Assembly: GCA_019594235.1 (NCBI GenBank) | Contig: JAFDTG010000052.1 | Location: forward strand, 1 to 10,536 | Length of the DNA: 10,536 nt | Direction of reading: 5' to 3' | DNA from: Candidatus Saliniplasma halalkaliphilum | Lineage (GTDB): Archaea; Thermoplasmatota; Thermoplasmata; Halarchaeoplasmatales; Halarchaeoplasmataceae | Notes under the pieces: generated by a model | The model's input: only the letters and a program-made list of their open reading frames with translations | Databases searched by the model: none | Told to the model about the DNA's origin: nothing | Program-made: the position numbers and the translations under genes | Shown here: piece after piece, positions 7,213 to 10,536 of the stretch | Position numbering within the stretch: the first letter of the stretch is position 1 | How the letters are laid out: each line of letters opens with the position of its first letter

Positions 7213-7884
7213 ATGAAAGTAGAACTGCAAAACTATACACCGGACCCGGATAGGACAGCCGCCCACGCAGCGCTCACCTGTTACAGTGAAGACGTACCGG
7301 TTAAAGACGAGATGCCTGATGAACAAGTCAAAGAGATTTTGGATAAGATCAAAGAGAGTGGACACTACAGTGTCATCGAGCACGCTAGTTTTACTTTTGC
7401 AGTACATGACGTGTCTAGAGCATTGACTCACCAGCTCGTTCGACACCGTTTAGCTTCATATTCTCAGCAGAGTCAAAGGTACGTAGACATAGAGAACTTC
7501 GACCCTGTTGTTCCTGGATCTATGTCGGAGGATGATAAAGCTGCAGAGATCTATTCTAATTTCATGGAAGAAGTTAAAGAAACTTACGAAGAACTCAAAG
7601 AATTGGTGCCCTTAGAGGATGCTAGGTATGTTTTACCAAACGCGACCAAAAGCAATATAATCGTAACCATGAACGCCCGTGAACTGTGGCATTTCTTTTC
7701 GTTAAGATGCTGCAGGAGGGCACAGTGGGAGATACGGGAATTAGCGGATAGGATGCTTGAATTGGTCGAGGGAAAGGCGCCTTTGATCTTTGAAGAAGCT
7801 GGAGCGCCCTGCATCAGAGGCCCATGTCCCGAGAGTCCTGAGTTCTTTTGTGGTGAACCCATGAGTAAAGATCGAAAGAAGTGA
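7213..7884 (+). CDS. thyX: flavin-dependent thymidylate synthase
   Basis: This enzyme methylates dUMP to dTMP using methylene-tetrahydrofolate and reduced FAD, so no dihydrofolate is produced. At 223 residues it is full length. The ThyX signature RHR-x7-S is present as RHRLASYSQQS at 77-87, followed by QRY; the HYSVIEHASF segment is at 51-60, ARYVLPN at 137-143, and LRCCRRAQWEIRELA at 164-178. The C-terminal tail has C200-x4-C205-x7-C213, a cysteine pattern I recall from other members with longer tails. The ATG lies 9 bp after the fhs stop, with GTGAT 3 nt upstream (short spacing), so it is co-transcribed with fhs. Its stop overlaps a possible GTG start of the next gene (GTGA). Confidence 0.97.
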   Translation: MKVELQNYTPDPDRTAAHAALTCYSEDVPVKDEMPDEQVKEILDKIKESGHYSVIEHASFTFAVHDVSRALTHQLVRHRLASYSQQSQRYVDIENFDPVVPGSMSEDDKAAEIYSNFMEEVKETYEELKELVPLEDARYVLPNATKSNIIVTMNARELWHFFSLRCCRRAQWEIRELADRMLELVEGKAPLIFEEAGAPCIRGPCPESPEFFCGEPMSKDRKK

Positions 7885-7889
7885 TAGAA

Positions 7890-8174
7890 ATGTATGATAT
7901 GGTCGAGCCCTGTTCAGATTCTGGTGCCTATGTCGCTGAACCAGAAAAAGATATCAAAATTGATATGGATGAAGTTGAAAAGAGGTTGGTGAAAGAGGGT
8001 TACAAGTTTAAGTTTTCATCCGAGGTCATACATTTGATTTTGGACGTTGATGTCGGAGAAGAGATAGGGATCTATCCATCGGGTAAACTTTTGTTCAAAA
8101 CTGCAGATAAGGAAAAAGTCGATGAAATGTTCGAAAAACTCAGTAAGATAATGGAAGAGATGATCTCATCCTAG
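7890..8174 (+). CDS. small unrecognised protein downstream of thyX (94 aa, or 97 aa from GTG at 7881)
   Basis: I do not recognise this family. The protein is acidic and soluble, with no signal peptide or membrane segment. From the ATG at 7890 it has a short N-terminal part with one cysteine (C8), a probable helix around residues 25-36, a hydrophobic strand-rich middle (about 40-68, including VIHLILDVDV and GIYPSGKLLF), and a charged amphipathic C-terminal helix from about 72 to the end. This alpha-beta-alpha layout with a YPSGK turn is reminiscent of small TBP-like or ferredoxin-like folds, but that is only an impression. ATG 7890 is preferred because GTGAT lies 4 nt upstream; the alternative GTG at 7881 overlaps the thyX stop (GTGA) but has no SD. 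It is likely the last gene of the fhs operon and converges on the desulfurase gene with a 9-bp overlap of 3' ends. Confidence 0.75.
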   Translation: MYDMVEPCSDSGAYVAEPEKDIKIDMDEVEKRLVKEGYKFKFSSEVIHLILDVDVGEEIGIYPSGKLLFKTADKEKVDEMFEKLSKIMEEMISS

Positions 8175-9347
8175 AAGTTCATCAAATATTTTAGCGAATT
8201 TTTTTACTTCCTCTTTTGTATTGTAAAAGTAGAAAGAAGCTCTTGTTCCTCCAAGTTCTCCCCTGGTTCTGTGCCATGGATGAACGCAGTGCATACCACC
8301 ACGTGTGATGATATCTTGTTCTTCTAAAAGAACCGTTATTTCGTGACAGCCCAATACTTTCACTCTGAAGTTGAAGATTCCGGACCTCTTTTCGGGTTCA
8401 TGTGGACCGATGACTTCGACTTTATCTTCTAAGAGTTCGGTAGCCAACCTGTTCAACTCTATCTCGTGCTGTTCTATATCTTCTAAACCCACATCTAAAA
8501 GGTAATCTACAGCAGGTTTGATGCCACATAAGGCCGAGTAGTTCTGGAGACCCCCTTCGAATTTTTCTGGATGTGGTTTGAGAGTGATCGTGTCATATGT
8601 TGAATCCTTGACACTTCCTCCACCGGCGGATAAAGGTGTAAGTCTTTCTAAAACTTCATCTTTTCCGTAAAGTACACCTACACCTGTTGGACCGAGCATT
8701 TTGTGGACCGAAAAGGCTAACAGGTCAACATCTAAATTTTGAACGTCAACAGGTTTATGTGGAACACTCTGAGCACCATCGAGCATGAAAAGCGAGTCGT
8801 AGTCGTGTACGATCTCACAGATCTCTTTGGCTGGAGTGGTTGCACCGTCTAGATTTGATGTGTGTATCATCGAGACCAGTTCCACGTTTTGGTTCATACT
8901 TTCTTTGAAATTTTCCATGTTGAACGTTCCATCATCGTTGGTTTTCACCTGATCGAATTTTATCCCCTTTTCATCTTTTAGTAATATCCATGGAACGGTG
9001 TTGCTGTTGTGTTCTTTATCTGATGTTAGAACGATATCTCCTTTACCTAGCCCTAGTCCTTTAGCCACGAGATTCACGGCCTCGGTGGTGTTCTTTGTGA
9101 AAACTATCTGTTCTTTCTTTTCAGCCCCGATCAAGTCTTTGAGAGCTTCTCTTCCTTCTTCGATTTTTCTACCGAGTATGTTCGAAAGTCTATGTTGACT
9201 CCTGCTGCCACCGCATACGGGATACTTTTCATAGTATTCGTTCACAGCTTCGATCACCTGATAAGGTTTCAACGTCATGCAGGCGTTATCGAAATAAGTT
9301 ATCTCGTCCAGCATAGGGAAATCTTTTCGATGATGACTTAAATCCAA
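8166..9347 (-). CDS. cysteine desulfurase-like class V aminotransferase (SufS/Csd type)
   Basis: This 393-residue PLP enzyme probably takes sulfur from cysteine, leaving alanine, and hands it on as a persulfide. The PLP lysine is K216 in SVHKMLGPTGVGVLYG (213-228). D190 and Q193 in LDGAQSVPH are the expected cofactor contacts, H113 in KEHNSN is the residue stacking on PLP, and R369 in GGTRASFYFYNT fits the substrate-carboxylate arginine. A candidate catalytic cysteine, C354, lies in RGGMHCVHPWH. The usual SufS motifs are altered: DNACMTLKP (19-27) for DNAATTQKP, SVHK for SGHK, and GGMHC for GHHC; there is also CGGSRSQH at 45-52. A specialised archaeal subgroup or a different substrate is therefore possible. 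The TTG start keeps the family RKDFPML segment; ATG at residue 12 would remove it. It lies downstream of larE but has its own candidate promoter. Confidence 0.86.
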   Translation of the reverse strand: MDLSHHRKDFPMLDEITYFDNACMTLKPYQVIEAVNEYYEKYPVCGGSRSQHRLSNILGRKIEEGREALKDLIGAEKKEQIVFTKNTTEAVNLVAKGLGLGKGDIVLTSDKEHNSNTVPWILLKDEKGIKFDQVKTNDDGTFNMENFKESMNQNVELVSMIHTSNLDGATTPAKEICEIVHDYDSLFMLDGAQSVPHKPVDVQNLDVDLLAFSVHKMLGPTGVGVLYGKDEVLERLTPLSAGGGSVKDSTYDTITLKPHPEKFEGGLQNYSALCGIKPAVDYLLDVGLEDIEQHEIELNRLATELLEDKVEVIGPHEPEKRSGIFNFRVKVLGCHEITVLLEEQDIITRGGMHCVHPWHRTRGELGGTRASFYFYNTKEEVKKFAKIFDELLG

Positions 9348-9383
9348 ATTATCCCGACCTTGTTATCATTAAAAATAGGTAAC

Positions 9384-9393
9384 ATCATATGAT
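9384..9393. promoter_or_regulatory. perfect 10-bp palindrome just downstream of the TATA box, possible operator
   Basis: ATCATATGAT is its own reverse complement and overlaps the promoter-proximal edge of the candidate TATA box. A bound repressor could block polymerase loading there. A 10-bp palindrome in AT-rich DNA can easily arise by chance, and flanking bases do not extend the symmetry. Confidence 0.2.
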
Positions 9394-9400
9394 ATAAAAA
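9391..9400 (-). promoter_or_regulatory. candidate TATA box with BRE for the desulfurase gene
   Basis: The minus strand reads TTTTTATATC, preceded directly by CAGAAA, which fits an archaeal BRE pattern. It lies about 48 nt before the TTG at 9347, so transcription would start near 9370 and leave a leader of about 20 nt containing a weak AAGGT. The T-run might also help end larE transcription. The whole 70-bp gap is AT-rich, and I see no hairpin terminator in it. Confidence 0.5.
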
Positions 9401-9417
9401 TTTCTGTGTTATATTTT

Positions 9418-10215
9418 CTATTTGTCGGGAGAAATAGACCCGGTTCTGTACCCCTGTAGATCTAAGAAGATGTTCTCGTAGCCTTCTTGTTTTAGAAGCT
9501 CGATTATTATTTTCCTGTTCTTTAAAATCACCTGCATCTCTTCCGGCCAAACCTCGATGCGAACGGTATCATCGAAATCCCTAACACGGAGTTGAGTGAT
9601 ACCCATGTCGTGGAGTTCATCTTCGATCTTTTCGACTTTTTTCAATTTTTCTTCGGTTAGAACACTTCCTTCGGGAAAACGGCTTGCTAAACAGGCGTAG
9701 GACGGTCTATCCCATACCTCTTTTCCCCTCCATCGCAGTAATTTTCTTATCTCTTCCTCTTCCAAACCCACTTCTAAAAGCGGGGCACGGGCATATGACT
9801 TGACAGCTTTTAATCCCGGCCGATGACCGTGAACTTCAGAGGCGTTAGTACCCTCTAGGATGGTCCGATCGTCTCCTAATTTTTCTTTAATTGATGAGAA
9901 CAGCATCTCCTTACAGTGATAGCATCTATCCGCTGGATTACTTTTAAAATTTTGATCATTCAGTTTGGTGGTTTTGATTATCTTATAAGGTACATCGAAC
10001 TGCTTCACTGCTTTCTCTGCACGTTGGATTTCACTATCTGGATAGACTTCTGCATCTATTATGACCGCTTTGACATCTTCAAGGGCTTGAGATGCGGAAT
10101 CCAGAACTAGTGTACTGTCCTTACCCCCGGAAAAGGCCACTGCAGCTTTGGATATTCCTTCGTCTGAGTACCAGTTCAAGAGATCCTTCCATCGATTTTC
10201 GATATCTTTACTCAC
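9418..10215 (-). CDS. larE: LarE-type ATP-dependent sulfurtransferase (PP-loop superfamily), three-cysteine [4Fe-4S] variant
   Basis: LarE adenylates the carboxylates of a pyridinium dicarboxylate precursor and inserts sulfur, on the way to the nickel-pincer cofactor of lactate racemase and related enzymes. This 265-residue protein has the PP-loop SGGKDST at 29-35, DRCYHCK at 96-102, EGTNASE at 121-127, GHRPGLKAV at 130-138 and PSYACLASRFPEG at 171-183. One LarE class sacrifices a single cysteine at the ACLASR position; homologues that also carry a CxxC pair bind a [4Fe-4S] cluster and can act repeatedly. This protein has C98, C101 and C175, so it belongs to the second class. The GTG start has AAGGTGA 6 nt upstream, overlapping the cupin stop codon. 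No larA, larB or larC is in view; the nearby desulfurase is a possible sulfur source. The true acceptor is uncertain. Confidence 0.87.
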   Translation of the reverse strand: MSKDIENRWKDLLNWYSDEGISKAAVAFSGGKDSTLVLDSASQALEDVKAVIIDAEVYPDSEIQRAEKAVKQFDVPYKIIKTTKLNDQNFKSNPADRCYHCKEMLFSSIKEKLGDDRTILEGTNASEVHGHRPGLKAVKSYARAPLLEVGLEEEEIRKLLRWRGKEVWDRPSYACLASRFPEGSVLTEEKLKKVEKIEDELHDMGITQLRVRDFDDTVRIEVWPEEMQVILKNRKIIIELLKQEGYENIFLDLQGYRTGSISPDK

Positions 10216-10221
10216 CTTATT

Positions 10222-10228
10222 TCACCTT
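10222..10228 (-). promoter_or_regulatory. ribosome binding site of larE, supports the GTG start
   Basis: The minus strand reads AAGGTGA, 6 nt before the GTG at 10215-10213. The TGA in this motif is also the stop codon of the upstream cupin gene, which suggests that termination and reinitiation are linked. Confidence 0.7.
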
Positions 10229-10536
10229 ATCATTATCAAGAACATCTTGAACTTTTCAGGTGCCTGTACAGCGTGTGGGATATCGGCGGGCATGACTATA
10301 GTCTCGCCTTCTTGTAATTCATGTTCTTTCCCATCAATTATGATCGACCCTGTTCCATCTAATACCTGAACGAATGCATCGTATGGTGCAGAATGTTCAC
10401 TAAGCGACTGTTCTTTATCAAAGGCGAACACGGTCAAAGTCCCTGACTCCCTATCAACGAGAGTCCGGCTGACTATACCTCCTTCTTGATAGTCTACTAA
10501 TTCTTTGACCTTGAACTTACCATTTGGTACGTTTTC
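10222..10536 (-). CDS. small single-domain cupin protein, 5' end cut by the window
   Basis: The frame is open from the window edge to a TGA, giving 104 residues without the start codon. The first residues (ENVPNGKFKVKELVDYQEG) look like a normal N-terminal strand, so only a few residues are probably missing. Cupin motif 1 lies at residues about 44-59 (SLSEHSAPYDAFVQVL, then DG) and motif 2 at about 74-89 (GETIVMPADIPHAVQA), followed by a characteristic KFKMFLIMIR end. H48 and H86 (in PHAV) are the likely metal-binding histidines; the classic H-x-H pair in motif 1 is not complete. Such small cupins are common in archaea and bacteria and mostly uncharacterised, and I cannot give a substrate. 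It ends 6 bp before larE, whose RBS overlaps its stop, so the two are probably co-transcribed. Confidence 0.85.
   Translation of the reverse strand, partial: ENVPNGKFKVKELVDYQEGGIVSRTLVDRESGTLTVFAFDKEQSLSEHSAPYDAFVQVLDGTGSIIIDGKEHELQEGETIVMPADIPHAVQAPEKFKMFLIMIR

Noticed and set aside
9338..9550. 70-residue minus-strand frame spanning the larE end and the desulfurase promoter
   Set aside because: It runs out of frame through the larE C-terminus and over the TATA region; no SD and no recognisable motifs.
9418..10215. NAD synthetase or tRNA-thiolation enzyme as the identity of the PP-loop protein
   Set aside because: The SGGKDS loop is shared, but the DRCYHCK and SYACLASRFPEG motifs with a length of about 265 residues are characteristic of LarE.
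10222..10437. Cupin gene starting at the TTG at 10437
   Set aside because: The frame is open without a stop through to the window end and encodes a plausible cupin N-terminus there, so the TTG is internal and the gene is simply cut by the window edge.
1..10536. Defence system, phage remnant, insertion sequence or CRISPR array
   Set aside because: All complete genes but one are recognisable metabolic or repair genes in tight operons; no transposase, integrase, terminal repeats or spaced direct repeats were seen.

Overview
The window looks archaeal, probably from a euryarchaeote-like lineage. The evidence is a beta-ribofuranosylaminobenzene 5'-phosphate synthase homologue (a methanopterin-pathway family found mostly in archaea), TATA-box/BRE-like promoter elements, a possibly leaderless start, GGTGA/GAGGTG-type ribosome binding sites, and heavy use of TTG and GTG starts. 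The one-carbon chemistry is nevertheless folate-type and bacterial in flavour: formate-THF ligase, bifunctional PurH and FolC. That combination is known from some folate-using archaea such as Methanomassiliicoccales and haloarchaea. I cannot name the genus from sequence alone. The window is almost entirely coding; I see no tRNA, rRNA, CRISPR array, insertion sequence or long repeat.

Positions 1-5421 (minus strand) hold a compact five-gene run, read purH > folC > nth > dipeptide epimerase > mptG-like. Every gene overlaps the next, by 3, 20, 11 and 4 bp, so the run is almost certainly one translationally coupled operon. The last gene leaves the window at its 3' end. Positions 5422-5532 form a divergent promoter region. 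Positions 5533-8174 (plus strand) read fhs > thyX > a small unrecognised protein. Positions 8166-10536 (minus strand) read cupin > larE-type sulfurtransferase, then, after a 70-bp gap with its own promoter, a cysteine desulfurase-like gene whose 3' end overlaps the small protein's 3' end by 9 bp.

The genes fit together as a one-carbon hub. Fhs makes 10-formyl-tetrahydrofolate, PurH spends it on purine synthesis, ThyX spends methylene-tetrahydrofolate on dTMP, and FolC makes or glutamylates the folate carrier. The mptG-like gene, which in methanogens attaches PRPP to p-aminobenzoate during methanopterin synthesis, shares an operon with folC. This raises the possibility of a modified or hybrid pterin carrier. 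The dipeptide epimerase and endonuclease III in the same operon have no obvious link to this job. The right-hand part looks like a sulfur-handling group: a PLP desulfurase plus a LarE-like enzyme with a three-cysteine set of the [4Fe-4S] type, without larA, larB or larC in view.
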